Below are positions 17,428-26,016 of a DNA stretch of 64,000 bases, piece after piece. How positions within the stretch are numbered: position 1 is the stretch's first letter; each line of letters opens with the position of its first letter. A model generated the notes under the pieces. It worked only from the letters and a program-made list of their open reading frames with translations. It had not been told where the DNA came from and did not search any database. Position numbers and translations under genes: made by a program. Origin of the DNA: DAOUKH01 sp965219875 (GTDB taxonomy: Bacteria > Chloroflexota > Dehalococcoidia > SHYB01); contig CBDCOW010000003.1 of assembly GCA_965219875.1 (NCBI GenBank), positions 1 to 64,000 on the forward strand, written 5' to 3'.

Positions 17428-17964
17428 ATGATCGGTAGGATGATAGGCGCCGCCAAGTTGAATGTAGACACCTACGAGGAGGTGGAAGCGGACCGGAGCG
17501 CGACGGGACAAGCGCTGTTCGTGGTACTGCTCGTTACCATCGCCAGCGTCGTTGGCACGCTGTTGCTTGGTGATGACGTCGACGTGGTCAGGGCGCTGGT
17601 CGTCGGCATTATCCGGGGGGTAGTGAGCTGGGCCCTGTGGGCGCTAGTCACCATGCTCATCGGGACCACGATACTGAAGACAGAGAAGACCGAAGCCGAC
17701 TGGGGAGAACTGGCCCGCACCACGGGGTTTGCCCAGACTCCGGGGATCCTCAACGTCCTTGTCTTTGTACCGGCGGTCGGAGGGCTGATCGTTCTGGTAG
17801 CGTTCATCTGGAGCATCGTGGCCATGTTGATTGGCGTACGGCAGGCTCTGGACTACACCTCCACCTGGCGGGCATTCTTCGTAGTCCTGCTCGCCCTCAT
17901 TCCAGTGCTCATCCTGAACGGCATCGTCATTGCGGTGACCGGCGGCGTGGATTCAACGTCGTAG
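17428..17964 (+). CDS. Yip1-like multi-pass membrane protein
   Basis: 178 aa. Starts MIGRMIGAAKLN, then a short soluble part (YEEVEADRSATGQAL) and about five hydrophobic helices (for example LFVVLLVTIASVVGTLLLG and FFVVLLALIPVLILNGIVIA). The arrangement with a WALVTMLIGTTIL centre resembles the Yip1 domain family of bacteria and archaea. Role unknown. An SDR gene follows 45 nt later on the same strand. Confidence 0.7.
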   Translation: MIGRMIGAAKLNVDTYEEVEADRSATGQALFVVLLVTIASVVGTLLLGDDVDVVRALVVGIIRGVVSWALWALVTMLIGTTILKTEKTEADWGELARTTGFAQTPGILNVLVFVPAVGGLIVLVAFIWSIVAMLIGVRQALDYTSTWRAFFVVLLALIPVLILNGIVIAVTGGVDSTS

Positions 17965-18009
17965 AGACCGCTTCGTAAGGTTGGACCGGCAGGACGGCAA
18001 GGAGTAACC

Positions 18010-18783
18010 GTGCGGCTTCAAGGCAAAGTGGCCATCGTGACCGGCGGCGCTCAGGGGATTGGGCGCGAGTACTGCCTGCGCTTCGCCGGCGAGGGGGCCG
18101 CCGTCGTAGTGGCCGACCTCCGCACCGAGCAAGCCCAAGCGCTCGCCGCCGAGATCGAATCGTCCGGCGGCCGCGCGCTGGCCCTCCAGACCGACGTCGC
18201 CGATGAGGCGAGCGCCGACCGCATGGTCCAAATGGCGGCGGACCGCTTCGGCGGAATCGACGTGCTGGTTAACAACGCCGCGATCTACTACGACCTCGAC
18301 GTCCGCGACTACTCGGTGGAGTACCTGCGCAAGGTGCTCGACGTCAACGTCGTCGGCACGCTGATCTGCAGCCGCGCCGTGCTCCCGTTCATGCGCGAGC
18401 GGGGAGGAGGCTCCATCATCAACATCTCCTCGGTGGCGGCCTACCCCGCTCAGGTCTCCTTCCGCCCCGCCAAGACCTTCCCCAACTACGCCTACGGCCT
18501 TTCCAAGTCCGGCGTGGTCCACCTGACCAAGTCCATGGCCCGCACCGTCGGCGTCGACAACATCCGCGTGAACGCCATCGCCCCCGGAACGACCCTCACC
18601 GAGGCGACCCGGCGCGTACTGCCTGAGAAGGCCATCGAAGCCAAGCGCCACCTGAAGGCCCTCGGCAAAACGCTGCAGCCCTACGACCTGACCGGCACGG
18701 CGCTCTACCTCGCCTCCGACGACAGCGCCCTCATGACCGGCCAGACCCTCGTCGTCGACGCCGGCGACATTATGGAGAGCTAG
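18010..18783 (+). CDS. Short-chain dehydrogenase/reductase (SDR)
   Basis: 257 aa, GTG start at 18010. AIVTGGAQGIGREY (cofactor loop), VLVNNAAIYYD, IINISSVAAYP with the catalytic Ser, and YAYGLSKSGVVHLTKS with Tyr-x3-Lys. NAD(P)-dependent. The C-terminal LMTGQTLVVDAGDIMES is the usual classical SDR ending. Likely in one transcript with the Yip1-like gene. Substrate unknown. Confidence 0.88.
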   Translation: MRLQGKVAIVTGGAQGIGREYCLRFAGEGAAVVVADLRTEQAQALAAEIESSGGRALALQTDVADEASADRMVQMAADRFGGIDVLVNNAAIYYDLDVRDYSVEYLRKVLDVNVVGTLICSRAVLPFMRERGGGSIINISSVAAYPAQVSFRPAKTFPNYAYGLSKSGVVHLTKSMARTVGVDNIRVNAIAPGTTLTEATRRVLPEKAIEAKRHLKALGKTLQPYDLTGTALYLASDDSALMTGQTLVVDAGDIMES

Positions 18784-18976
18784 CGGGTCCCAGCGCTACT
18801 CCCACGCTTTCACCATCAGCGTCGCGTTGTGGGAATCGGGAGCGCGCCCATCGGCCCGCGGCAGGGGCTCTACGATGCTCCCCACTGAGCCAGCTCTGCC
18901 ATAGAACCCTTGACAGAACTGCTTCTGGGCACGGACGCTGCGGTGAGCAGAACTCAGTCTCTCGCAGGTGACAAGG

Positions 18977-20044
18977 ATGCCCGACAACCCTTTCAGCGAT
19001 TCACAGCTGGAATTGATCTTCGAGGAGAACGCGCGTCTCCCAGGCATATCGAAGCGAAGGGAGAGCACATGGCTCGAATTTAAGACCAACTTCCAGAATC
19101 AGTTGGTTCCTGAGTATGCAAAGACACTCGCCGCTTTCGCAAACAATGAGGGCGGATACATCGTTTTTGGCGTTGAGAGCCGTCCTCATCGGTTGACCGG
19201 GATGACGAATGACAAGTTCTCGGACTACGATCCCGCCAACATGTCGGCTTTTCTCAATGACCACTTCAGCCCTGCACTGGATTGGGAACATTATGCACAC
19301 ACGACCATTGATCGGAGCTTCGGTCTCCTATATGCCCGAGAGGCAAGACGGAAGCCCATCATGTGCACAAAAAACAACTCGGTACTTCGTAGCGGTGACG
19401 TCTACTACAGGTATCACGGCCAGAGTAAGTCCATACTCGCGCAGGATATGCATGGGCTTATTGAAGAGCGTGTAGAGAGTGAGCGACGGGCGTGGTTTCA
19501 GCTCTTAAAGAGGATCTCCAGGGCTGACCCTTCCGCTACCTACATGCTGGACATTAATGAAGGACGTGCAGAAGGCGCTTCAAGATCATTCATCATCTCT
19601 CCTGAACTCTTGGAGAAGGTCAAGTTCATACATGAAGGGAGATTTGATGATGCCGGAGAGCCGACCCTAAGCGTAGTTGGAAGCGTTGAGGTCGGCCGGA
19701 TAGAGACCCTCCCAGGGGTTTCCGAGAGAATCCCTGTGGATCCATCGAAGGACTGCAACCTGTGGGAAGGTGATGTCTTGCGATGTCTCAAGGACCGTAT
19801 TGGCCCACTCATCAAGTTCGGTGATGACGAGAAGAAAAAGATCTCTGGATATCATGTGCGCGAGGCGGTGAAGGCCCACGAAATCAAAAGTCCGTCCACG
19901 ATGTACTACCGTCCTGCCATAGAAGGTGGTCGCCCCCAGTACGGTATGGAATTAGTAGATTGGCTTGGAGAAGAGTACAGAAAGGATCCCCAGTTCTTCT
20001 ATAAGGCTCACATGACAATTCGCGCCCTGAGCCGAACAAACTAG
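18977..20044 (+). CDS. AlbA_2 (Schlafen-type) domain protein
   Basis: 355 aa from ATG 18977; GTG 18968 is an alternative three codons earlier. Residues about 25-150 match the AlbA_2 domain (PF04326, formerly the divergent AAA-4 domain): STWLEFKTNF, YAKTLAAFANNEGGYIVFGV, then DRSFGLLYAREA and VYYRYHGQSKSI. The C-terminal 200 residues are unassigned, with a winged-helix-like patch (YHVREAVKAHEIKSPST). AlbA_2 occurs in Schlafen-like nucleases, regulators and some phage-defence proteins; which applies here is unclear. G+C is close to half by eye, well below its neighbours, suggesting recent transfer. It ends convergently, overlapping the hydantoinase gene by 4 nt. Confidence 0.8.
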   Translation: MPDNPFSDSQLELIFEENARLPGISKRRESTWLEFKTNFQNQLVPEYAKTLAAFANNEGGYIVFGVESRPHRLTGMTNDKFSDYDPANMSAFLNDHFSPALDWEHYAHTTIDRSFGLLYAREARRKPIMCTKNNSVLRSGDVYYRYHGQSKSILAQDMHGLIEERVESERRAWFQLLKRISRADPSATYMLDINEGRAEGASRSFIISPELLEKVKFIHEGRFDDAGEPTLSVVGSVEVGRIETLPGVSERIPVDPSKDCNLWEGDVLRCLKDRIGPLIKFGDDEKKKISGYHVREAVKAHEIKSPSTMYYRPAIEGGRPQYGMELVDWLGEEYRKDPQFFYKAHMTIRALSRTN

Positions 20045-21966
20045 CCGCCCAGCGCTTCGCCCATGCGCCGAGCGTTGTCTTCCGCCGAGCGGCGCAGGGC
20101 GTTGAGGCGTTCCTGCCAGTGGCGGCGGCGCATGTCGGGGTCGGCGCGGAGCTTGGCGCGGAGGGCTTCGGTGGCGGCGTAGTCGACGGCGAGCGACTCG
20201 TCGTCGGGGTCGCCGGTGAGGACGACGCCGTAGTCGCGGCGGGCTCCCTCGACCGAGACGTACTCGTCGAGCACGTCTTCGCGGACCGCTTCGGGGTCGC
20301 GGTCGAGCGGGTCGCCCCAACCGCCGCCGCCGCCGAACTGGTAGATGATCGCCTCGCCCGGGGTATGGGGAGTCTTGAACGCCGTCGAGGTCACCTCAAA
20401 GGCGTTGGGGCCGCCGCCGCGCATGATCAGATGGTTCGGAGCGCCCTCGCATCCACCCGCGATGCCGGGCACGGGATGCTTGACGCCCATGATCCAGGCG
20501 TTGACCACTACGTCGGCGAGCAGCTGCTTGACGTAGAGACTGCCGGGGTGGCCCCGCCACTGCCCGGGGCCGCCGGTGTCGGGGGTGATGTCGCGGGTGA
20601 CGAAGCGGGTGGGATACGTCGACTCCTGGACTTCGGCCTGGGAGCGCATCAGGTTCCCCGAGTTGCAGTTCCGCGCCCCCCAGCCGTCCTGCCCCTCGAT
20701 GGCGCCGCAGTAACCGGCGTAGGTGTCGGTGCCCTGATCGACGAAGAAACGGCCCGTGCGCGGGTCCCTGCCGAAGATCACGGTGGGGCTGGCGAGCTTG
20801 TAGACCTGGGGGCAGGCGCGCTCGGGGACGGCCTGCGACAGCGCCACCGCGATCGCCTCGCCGACCTCGCTACCGGGGTGGTGCGTCCCCGCCGCGACCG
20901 TCTTGCCGTAGCGCGGATTGACGCACGTCCCTTCGGGAGCGCGGATCTCGATGCTGTTGAAGAAGCCCTCGTTCTTGGGGATGCCGGGGTCCATCATCGC
21001 CGCGAGCTGGGAGACGACATAGCCCCGGGTGTTCCCGAACGCGCTGTACGAGCCGAGGTTGTCGCGGGTGTCGGAGCCGTCGAAGTCCACCGTCAGCCGT
21101 CCGTCGTCGTGGACCGTCACCGCGCAGTGGACGTGGATATCTTCGTTGCCCTGCGGGTCCCGGTCGGCGTAGACGTCGGCCTCGTAGACCCCCGACGGCC
21201 AGGCGCGGACCTCGCCACGGAAGCGCTGCTCCGAGTGCCAGATCATGTAATCGACGGCCTGCTTGACCCTCGCCGCGCCGTACCGCGTCGTCAGTTCCTT
21301 GAGCCGGCGGACGCCGACCCGGCAGGCCCCGATCTGGGCTCGTATGTCGCCCATGTAGGTGGGCAGGCGGTTGTTGGCCTGAAGCATGTACAGGATGTCG
21401 CGGCGCTCCTTGCCCGCTTCGATGATCTTGACCGCTGGGAAACGGACGCCCTCGGCCCACACGTCGAGCGCGTCCATGGGGTAGCCGCCGGGGGCCGCGC
21501 CGCCGGTGTCGCCGTGGTGGCACTGGATCGAGACGATGAGGACGAGCTCGCCGGCGGCGTCGAAGACCGGGGCGAAGACGTTGTAGTCCGGCAGATGCCC
21601 GCCGCCGTGGTAGGGGTCGTTGGAGAGGATCACGTCCCCGTCGGCGAGGCCGTCCTTACCGAAGAAGTCCAGGGCGAAGCGCACCGGCAGCGTCGAACTC
21701 AACATGAACTGCGGCACACCCGCGCTCAGCGCCGCGAGCCGTCCCTGCCAGTCCATGATCGAGGCGTTGCGCTCGTTGGACTGGTTGAGGATTGGCGTCG
21801 TGGCGGTCAGGCTGACGTGGGTGGCCACCTCGACGCAGGTGGTCTCCATCGCCCCGCGGATAACCTCGGCGGTCACCGGGTCGATGTCGGGAGGCCGCCG
21901 GCCCTCCGGCGCCCGCCCCCGCGCTTCGGCGAGCTTGGCCAAGTCCACTGGCTGCTGCATGGTCAT
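20041..21966 (-). CDS. Hydantoinase B/oxoprolinase family protein (HyuB-like)
   Basis: 641 aa. Typical HyuB/acetone carboxylase alpha-like protein: DPVTAEVIRGAMETTCVEVA at the N-terminus, GDVILSNDPYHGGGHLPD (metal/substrate region), GDTGGAAPGGYP, and VDFDGSDTRDNLGSY. The family normally works with HyuA, an ATP-dependent partner, in hydrolysing hydantoins or 5-oxoproline or in carboxylating ketones. No hyuA lies next to it, which is unusual. ATG 21966 overlaps the stop of the carbonic anhydrase gene by 4 nt, so the two are co-translated; a carboxylase reading, with hydration of CO2 next door, is possible but speculative. Confidence 0.85.
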   Translation of the reverse strand: MTMQQPVDLAKLAEARGRAPEGRRPPDIDPVTAEVIRGAMETTCVEVATHVSLTATTPILNQSNERNASIMDWQGRLAALSAGVPQFMLSSTLPVRFALDFFGKDGLADGDVILSNDPYHGGGHLPDYNVFAPVFDAAGELVLIVSIQCHHGDTGGAAPGGYPMDALDVWAEGVRFPAVKIIEAGKERRDILYMLQANNRLPTYMGDIRAQIGACRVGVRRLKELTTRYGAARVKQAVDYMIWHSEQRFRGEVRAWPSGVYEADVYADRDPQGNEDIHVHCAVTVHDDGRLTVDFDGSDTRDNLGSYSAFGNTRGYVVSQLAAMMDPGIPKNEGFFNSIEIRAPEGTCVNPRYGKTVAAGTHHPGSEVGEAIAVALSQAVPERACPQVYKLASPTVIFGRDPRTGRFFVDQGTDTYAGYCGAIEGQDGWGARNCNSGNLMRSQAEVQESTYPTRFVTRDITPDTGGPGQWRGHPGSLYVKQLLADVVVNAWIMGVKHPVPGIAGGCEGAPNHLIMRGGGPNAFEVTSTAFKTPHTPGEAIIYQFGGGGGWGDPLDRDPEAVREDVLDEYVSVEGARRDYGVVLTGDPDDESLAVDYAATEALRAKLRADPDMRRRHWQERLNALRRSAEDNARRMGEALGG

Positions 21967-22760
21967 CTCTGGAATTCCGCCGACATTGTGCGCGCAATCT
22001 CACGGCCGCCCAAGGGCTGAAGGGGGCGGTTGGTGGGGACGCCGCCGGTGAGGGCGGACATTCTGCGTGCCTGTTCGGCCGACACCGTCCCCGTCTCGGC
22101 CATCACCAGCCAATCGACTGGGCCGTTGCATGGGGGCGTCGTCTTCGACCCGGTGTAGCGGTAGTAGCCCAGGTTGCTCGGCGGGTAGAGACTCGGGTCC
22201 AACCGCCCCCGCCCATCGACCGTATCGCCCGTGCCGGGTGCGGCGTCGATCAACGTCTGGATCACGGGACTAGGGTCACCCCTACGGTAAAGCCGTGATA
22301 CGACCGCTAACGCACCAGCGTCGTCGTCGTGCACCATGTGAAGTTCCAGAGCGAATTGTTCGCCGTCTATTGTGTGCTCCGAGGGGACGTGCGCGTGCAG
22401 GGATTTTAGATGATGGGCGCGCCCGCCGAGGTCGATGGCGTTCCCTTTCTCGTAGTGGGCCTGCACCAGCCTGCCGTCGTTTTCGATTTCGGCGGCGGGG
22501 CTTCCGTAGGCGAAGGAGAGCGGGGGTCCGGGCCCGTCGACGTAGCCGGTGATGTCGATCGGCGACTGGCGGGCGCCCTCCTTGCAGGCGCGGTAGCCCT
22601 CGGAGAGGTCGCCCCAGCGCTCAGGCCCTCCCTCGCCGGTGTAGCCCCACTCGACGGCCGCGCCGCCGCGGCACGCGCCCAGTATGAGGGACATGACGGA
22701 GAGTGAAATCGCCAGTGCGCCTAGCTTCGAAACTCCTTGGGGCCGCCGCCGATGCGTCAT
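21963..22760 (-). CDS. Alpha-type carbonic anhydrase, lipoprotein
   Basis: 265 aa. The N-terminus has a hydrophobic segment and lipobox (VMSLILGAC), placing it outside the membrane. Alpha-CA hallmarks: WGYTGEGGPERW, ARQSPIDI, SLHAHVPSEH and ELHMVH supply the three zinc histidines, and the C-terminal KTTPPCNGPVDWLV is the usual strand near the active site. Reversible CO2 hydration. All key residues are visible. Translationally coupled to the HyuB-like gene downstream. Confidence 0.9.
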   Translation of the reverse strand: MTHRRRPQGVSKLGALAISLSVMSLILGACRGGAAVEWGYTGEGGPERWGDLSEGYRACKEGARQSPIDITGYVDGPGPPLSFAYGSPAAEIENDGRLVQAHYEKGNAIDLGGRAHHLKSLHAHVPSEHTIDGEQFALELHMVHDDDAGALAVVSRLYRRGDPSPVIQTLIDAAPGTGDTVDGRGRLDPSLYPPSNLGYYRYTGSKTTPPCNGPVDWLVMAETGTVSAEQARRMSALTGGVPTNRPLQPLGGREIARTMSAEFQR

Positions 22761-22825
22761 GCGCGGTTCTCAAGACGAGAGGGCACGGTCGCCATGATAC
22801 ACGGCGCTTGAGCGCACGCCACTCT

Positions 22826-23047
22826 CTAGCGGCGCACCACCTCGAGGTCGTCGCCCGGCGAGAGCGCCACGCGGCGCACGTTGATGCCGAACTTCAGCAG
22901 CCAATACCAAACGGTCCCCCTGGAGACGCCGAGATCGGCGGCCATGGCGGGCAGCCCTTTCTCGTTGTACATCTCGGGAAGGAGTTCCTCCAAGGGGCGG
23001 TTGTAGCGGGTCTCAATCTGCTTCATAAGCTTGCTCTTGCGGACCAT
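22826..23047 (-). CDS. Small helix-turn-helix protein
   Basis: 73 aa from ATG 23047, which has GGAGGTGGACG directly upstream; a longer frame to 23110 lacks a ribosome site. Residues 25-50 (LPAMAADLGVSRGTVWYWL) are a convincing HTH with an N-terminal basic helix (KSKLMKQIETRYNRPLEELL). It resembles single-domain homeodomain-like regulators or resolvase-type HTH modules. It is divergent from the methyltransferase gene and could regulate the intervening promoter. Confidence 0.72.
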   Translation of the reverse strand: MVRKSKLMKQIETRYNRPLEELLPEMYNEKGLPAMAADLGVSRGTVWYWLLKFGINVRRVALSPGDDLEVVRR

Positions 23048-23142
23048 CGTCCACCTCCATGCGGATTGTTGAAGTCTTGCTAACTCTTTATAAACGTTTC
23101 GGAACCGCATACGAAAGTAGGCGATGTCACACCGCCCCGCCG

Positions 23143-23171
23143 TTGGCTTGCGCGACGGTCTCTAGTAGGCT
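23143..23171 (+). promoter_or_regulatory. Promoter of the methyltransferase gene
   Basis: TTGGCT (23143-23148), 17-nt spacer, TAGGCT (23166-23171), 23 nt before ATG 23195. Just upstream, CGATGTCACACCGC (23122-23135) is the exact reverse complement of the 14-mer in repeat copy B, so both promoters may share a regulator. Confidence 0.6.
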
Positions 23172-23194
23172 GAGGCGCCAGGGAGCACCGGCCC

Positions 23195-23833
23195 ATGTCC
23201 AAGAACTACCGCCTCTTCGCCGCCGTCTACGACCCGATCATGCGCCGGGCCGAACGCACCGTCTATCGCGACTACCGCCGGCGCGCGGCGGGCGGAGCGA
23301 GGGGGCGCGTCCTCGAAATCGGCGCGGGCTCCGGGGCCAACCTCCCCTACTACCCGCCCGACGCGGCGCTCACCGCGGTCGACGCCAACATGCACATGCT
23401 TCGCCGCCTGAAGGCCAAGGCCGCCAAGGCCGGCGTCGAGGTCGCCGTGCGCCACTTGGACGCCGAGACGCTCCCCTTCGACGATGAGTCGTTCGACACC
23501 GTCGTGGCGACGCTCATGCTGTGCAGCGTGGACGACCAGGCGCGGGCGCTCGCCGAAGCGCGCCGCGTCCTCGTTCCCGGCGGCGAGATCCGCTTCCTCG
23601 AGCACGTGAAGGCTGACGACAAGGGCTGGGCCTTCTTCCAGCACGCCACCACGCCGGTCTGGAAACACTTCGCCGCCAGCTGCCATCCCAACCGCGCCAC
23701 CCTCCAGGCAATCGTGGAGGCGGGTTTCGAGATCGAAGACGCCGACTTCTTCCACTTCGGCCCGTACCCGGTGCGCCCCCACGTCGTCGGGACCGCCCGC
23801 AAACCGCCCCGAGAGCCAGCGCCGCGACCTTAA
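23195..23833 (+). CDS. Class I SAM-dependent methyltransferase
   Basis: 212 aa. Motif I VLEIGAGSGANLPYY, acidic motif AVDANMHML, then LPFDDESFDTVVATLMLCSV and the UbiE-like ARRVLVPGGEIRFLEHVKAD. The C-terminus (FFHFGPYPVRPHVVGTARK) is like the METTL7/thiol-methyltransferase-like group. Soluble, substrate unknown. Monocistronic, followed by a large inverted repeat. Confidence 0.85.
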   Translation: MSKNYRLFAAVYDPIMRRAERTVYRDYRRRAAGGARGRVLEIGAGSGANLPYYPPDAALTAVDANMHMLRRLKAKAAKAGVEVAVRHLDAETLPFDDESFDTVVATLMLCSVDDQARALAEARRVLVPGGEIRFLEHVKADDKGWAFFQHATTPVWKHFAASCHPNRATLQAIVEAGFEIEDADFFHFGPYPVRPHVVGTARKPPREPAPRP

Positions 23834-23835
23834 GC

Positions 23836-24002
23836 CTCTCCCCCCGACAGAGGAGACCTTTGCGTAGCTCGGCGGGCGGGCTTTAGCAAGGTCGCGCGGT
23901 CCCCGCCTCCCCCCGCCCTCACCCCAACCCTCTCCCAGCGGGAGAGGGGAGTAAGAGCCCGCCGCCCAAGTTACGCAAAGGTCCCCAGAGAGGGAGAGGC
24001 CT
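23836..24002. repeat. Imperfect inverted repeat of about 46 bp arms (MITE/REP-like)
   Basis: Left arm 23836-23884 (with GACCTTTGCGTAGCT and CGGCGGGCGGGCTT) is the approximate reverse complement of right arm 23957-24002 (AGCCCGCCGCCCAAGTTACG, then CAAAGGTCC). The centre contains a second hairpin, CCCTCTCCCAGCGGGAGAGGG-like (about 23928-23948). It has no coding capacity, separates two genes, and resembles a non-autonomous element or transcript-end structure. Confidence 0.65.
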
Positions 24003-24016
24003 AAGGTGTTCCCCGC

Positions 24017-24022
24017 TATAAT
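24017..24022 (+). promoter_or_regulatory. -10 box (TATAAT) before an LLM gene
   Basis: A perfect TATAAT 42 nt before ATG 24064. No good -35 is visible, because the preceding bases belong to the inverted repeat. Confidence 0.4.
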
Positions 24023-24063
24023 CACCGGCGAACTGCGCCCGAGGCGGCGCACGGGGAGGCGTC

Positions 24064-24987
24064 ATGCTCAAGCTCTCGGTTGGCCTTCCGACGGATAAGG
24101 TGCAGCTCGGCGACGAGTTCAACAGCGGCGAGGGGGTGATGGAGCTCGCGCGGGGCGCGGAGGAGGCCGGCTTCGACGCCGTCCACGTCACCGACCACCC
24201 CTTCCCCGAGGATACGTGGATGGCCTCGGGCGGGCATCATGCGCTCGACCCGTGGGTGCCGCTCTCGTTCGCGGCTGCGGCCACGACCACCATCGGGCTG
24301 CAGACCCACATTCTGGTGCTGCCGTACCGGAACCCGTTTCTTACCGCCAAGTCCGTGGTGAGCCTCGACGTGCTTTCCGGGGGCCGGGTGATCCTCGGCG
24401 TCGCCGCGGGCTACCTGGAACCGGAGTTCACCGCGCTGGGCGTCGATTACGCCGAGCGGAACGAGCTCACCGACGAGGCGATCGTCGCGATGAAGCGGGC
24501 ATGGACCGAGGACGGCATCTCGATGCAAGGACGGCACTTCTCCGTCGCGGGCCACTCGATGCTTCCCAAGCCGAGGCAGAAACCCCACCCGCCGATCTGG
24601 ATCGGCGGCAACAGCAAGCGGGCGATACGCCGGGCGGTCGACTTGGCGGACGGGTGGATCCCTATCCCCAACTTCAAGACCACCGTGGCCCGGCGAAAGA
24701 CGCCGGCAATCGAGAACCTCGACGATCTTCGTGGACGCATCGCCTACGCCAGGGAGTACGCCGAGGGCGCTGGGCGCACCGCCCCGCTCGACATCGTCTT
24801 CGTGCCATTCGGCCTCGGCGACTTCCGCAACCCCACGTTCAGTCCCGAGGAGTTCCTCGACAACGCCGGCCGGCTCCAGGAGATGGGCGTGACGTGGCTC
24901 AGCGTGAACTTGCCCAGCGACAACCGCGCCGTGCTGCTGGAGAGCATGCGGCGCTTCTCTGAAGAAATCAGGCCCAAGCTGGCCTAG
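24064..24987 (+). CDS. LLM-class F420-dependent oxidoreductase (Rv2161c-type)
   Basis: 307 aa barrel enzyme; ATG 24064 with GGGAGG site. Signatures: EEAGFDAVHVTDHPFP, SLDVLSGGRVILGVAAGYL and PPIWIGGNSKRAIRRAVDLA, followed by DGWIPIPN. These match the TIGR03619-like group of probable F420-dependent enzymes. Probably transcribed with the esterase (17-nt gap) and the next LLM enzyme. Substrate unknown. Confidence 0.87.
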   Translation: MLKLSVGLPTDKVQLGDEFNSGEGVMELARGAEEAGFDAVHVTDHPFPEDTWMASGGHHALDPWVPLSFAAAATTTIGLQTHILVLPYRNPFLTAKSVVSLDVLSGGRVILGVAAGYLEPEFTALGVDYAERNELTDEAIVAMKRAWTEDGISMQGRHFSVAGHSMLPKPRQKPHPPIWIGGNSKRAIRRAVDLADGWIPIPNFKTTVARRKTPAIENLDDLRGRIAYAREYAEGAGRTAPLDIVFVPFGLGDFRNPTFSPEEFLDNAGRLQEMGVTWLSVNLPSDNRAVLLESMRRFSEEIRPKLA

Positions 24988-25004
24988 CCCCAAAGGAGCG
25001 GACC

Positions 25005-25934
25005 ATGCCGTTGCACCCCCAGGCCGAAGCCATCGCCCGCGCGTTTGCCGAGAGAATGGCGACCGCGAGCGGCGCTGCACCGACTATCGAAGAGCGCCGC
25101 GCCGTCGTCGACGCATCGCCCCGTGTCCCGGGGCCGGACATGGCGCGGGTCGAGAACCGGACGGTCGAAGGCCCCAACGGCGACGTGCCGGTGCGGGTCC
25201 TTGTTCCCCACGGCGCGAGGCCACTTCCCGTCGTCATGTACTTCCACGGCGGCGGGTGGGTGATCGGCACCGTCGATTCGAGCGAAGCGATGGCGCGAAG
25301 CATCGCCGAGGCGAGCGGCTGCATCGTCGTCTCCGTCGAGTACCGGCTCTCTCCGGAGCACAAGTTCCCCATGGGGCTCGAGGACTGCTATGCCGCCACG
25401 CGCTGGGCCGCGGAGGAAGCCTCCTCGTTCGGCGGCGACGGCTCGCGGCTGGCGGTGAGCGGCGACAGCTCCGGCGGCAACCTGGCCGCAGCGGTGTGCC
25501 TCGTCGCCCGCGACCGCGGCGCTCCCGCCATCGCCTATCAGGCGCTCATCTACCCCGTGCTCGACCGCAACTTCGAGACGCGGTCGTACGAGGACAACGC
25601 CAACGGCTACCTGCTCACCCGCCGCATGATGGTGAGCAACTGGCGCGACTATCTCGACCGCGAGGAGACCGCTGCCAACCCCTACGCCGCGCCGGTACAG
25701 TCAAAGGACGTGTCGGGGCTTCCCCCGGCCTATGTGCTGACGGCCGAGTACGACCCCCTGCGCGACGAGGGCGAGGCTTACGCCGGCATGCTGGAACGGG
25801 CGGGCGTCCCTACGCGCTACGTCTGCTACGCGGGCATGGTGCACGGCTTCTTCGGCTTCACGGGCCAAATCGACATGGCGCGCGAAGCCGTGGCGGATGT
25901 CGGCGCGGCCGTCCGCGCCGCGCTGGCGAGGTAG
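25005..25934 (+). CDS. Alpha/beta hydrolase, hormone-sensitive-lipase-type esterase
   Basis: 309 aa; AAAGGAG site before ATG 25005. Oxyanion motif MYFHGGGWVIG, nucleophile elbow VSGDSSGGNLAA, catalytic Asp in YDPLRDEGE and His in MVHGFFGF, all in order and spacing of the HSL/GDSAG esterase family. Cytoplasmic carboxylesterase, probably acting on small acyl or lactone esters. The oxidoreductase neighbours suggest an oxidation-hydrolysis sequence. Confidence 0.9.
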   Translation: MPLHPQAEAIARAFAERMATASGAAPTIEERRAVVDASPRVPGPDMARVENRTVEGPNGDVPVRVLVPHGARPLPVVMYFHGGGWVIGTVDSSEAMARSIAEASGCIVVSVEYRLSPEHKFPMGLEDCYAATRWAAEEASSFGGDGSRLAVSGDSSGGNLAAAVCLVARDRGAPAIAYQALIYPVLDRNFETRSYEDNANGYLLTRRMMVSNWRDYLDREETAANPYAAPVQSKDVSGLPPAYVLTAEYDPLRDEGEAYAGMLERAGVPTRYVCYAGMVHGFFGFTGQIDMAREAVADVGAAVRAALAR

Positions 25935-25955
25935 GGAGCGGACCCGAGTTCCATC

Positions 25956-25984
25956 TGGAGACCTTTGTGCCGCGCGCGTAGAAT
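25956..25984 (+). promoter_or_regulatory. Possible promoter for the LLM gene at 26017
   Basis: TGGAGA (25956-25961), 17-nt spacer, TAGAAT (25979-25984). It is followed by a CCAGGAGG site and the TTG start. Confidence 0.4.
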
Positions 25985-26016
25985 CCCTGTCGTACCACCC
26001 CACCAGGAGGCTCCCC

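Noticed and set aside
20119..22020. Very long plus-strand ORF opposite the hydantoinase B gene
   Set aside because: Antisense to a well-supported gene; composition (Val/Gly/Asp/Arg) is typical of GC-rich shadow frames.
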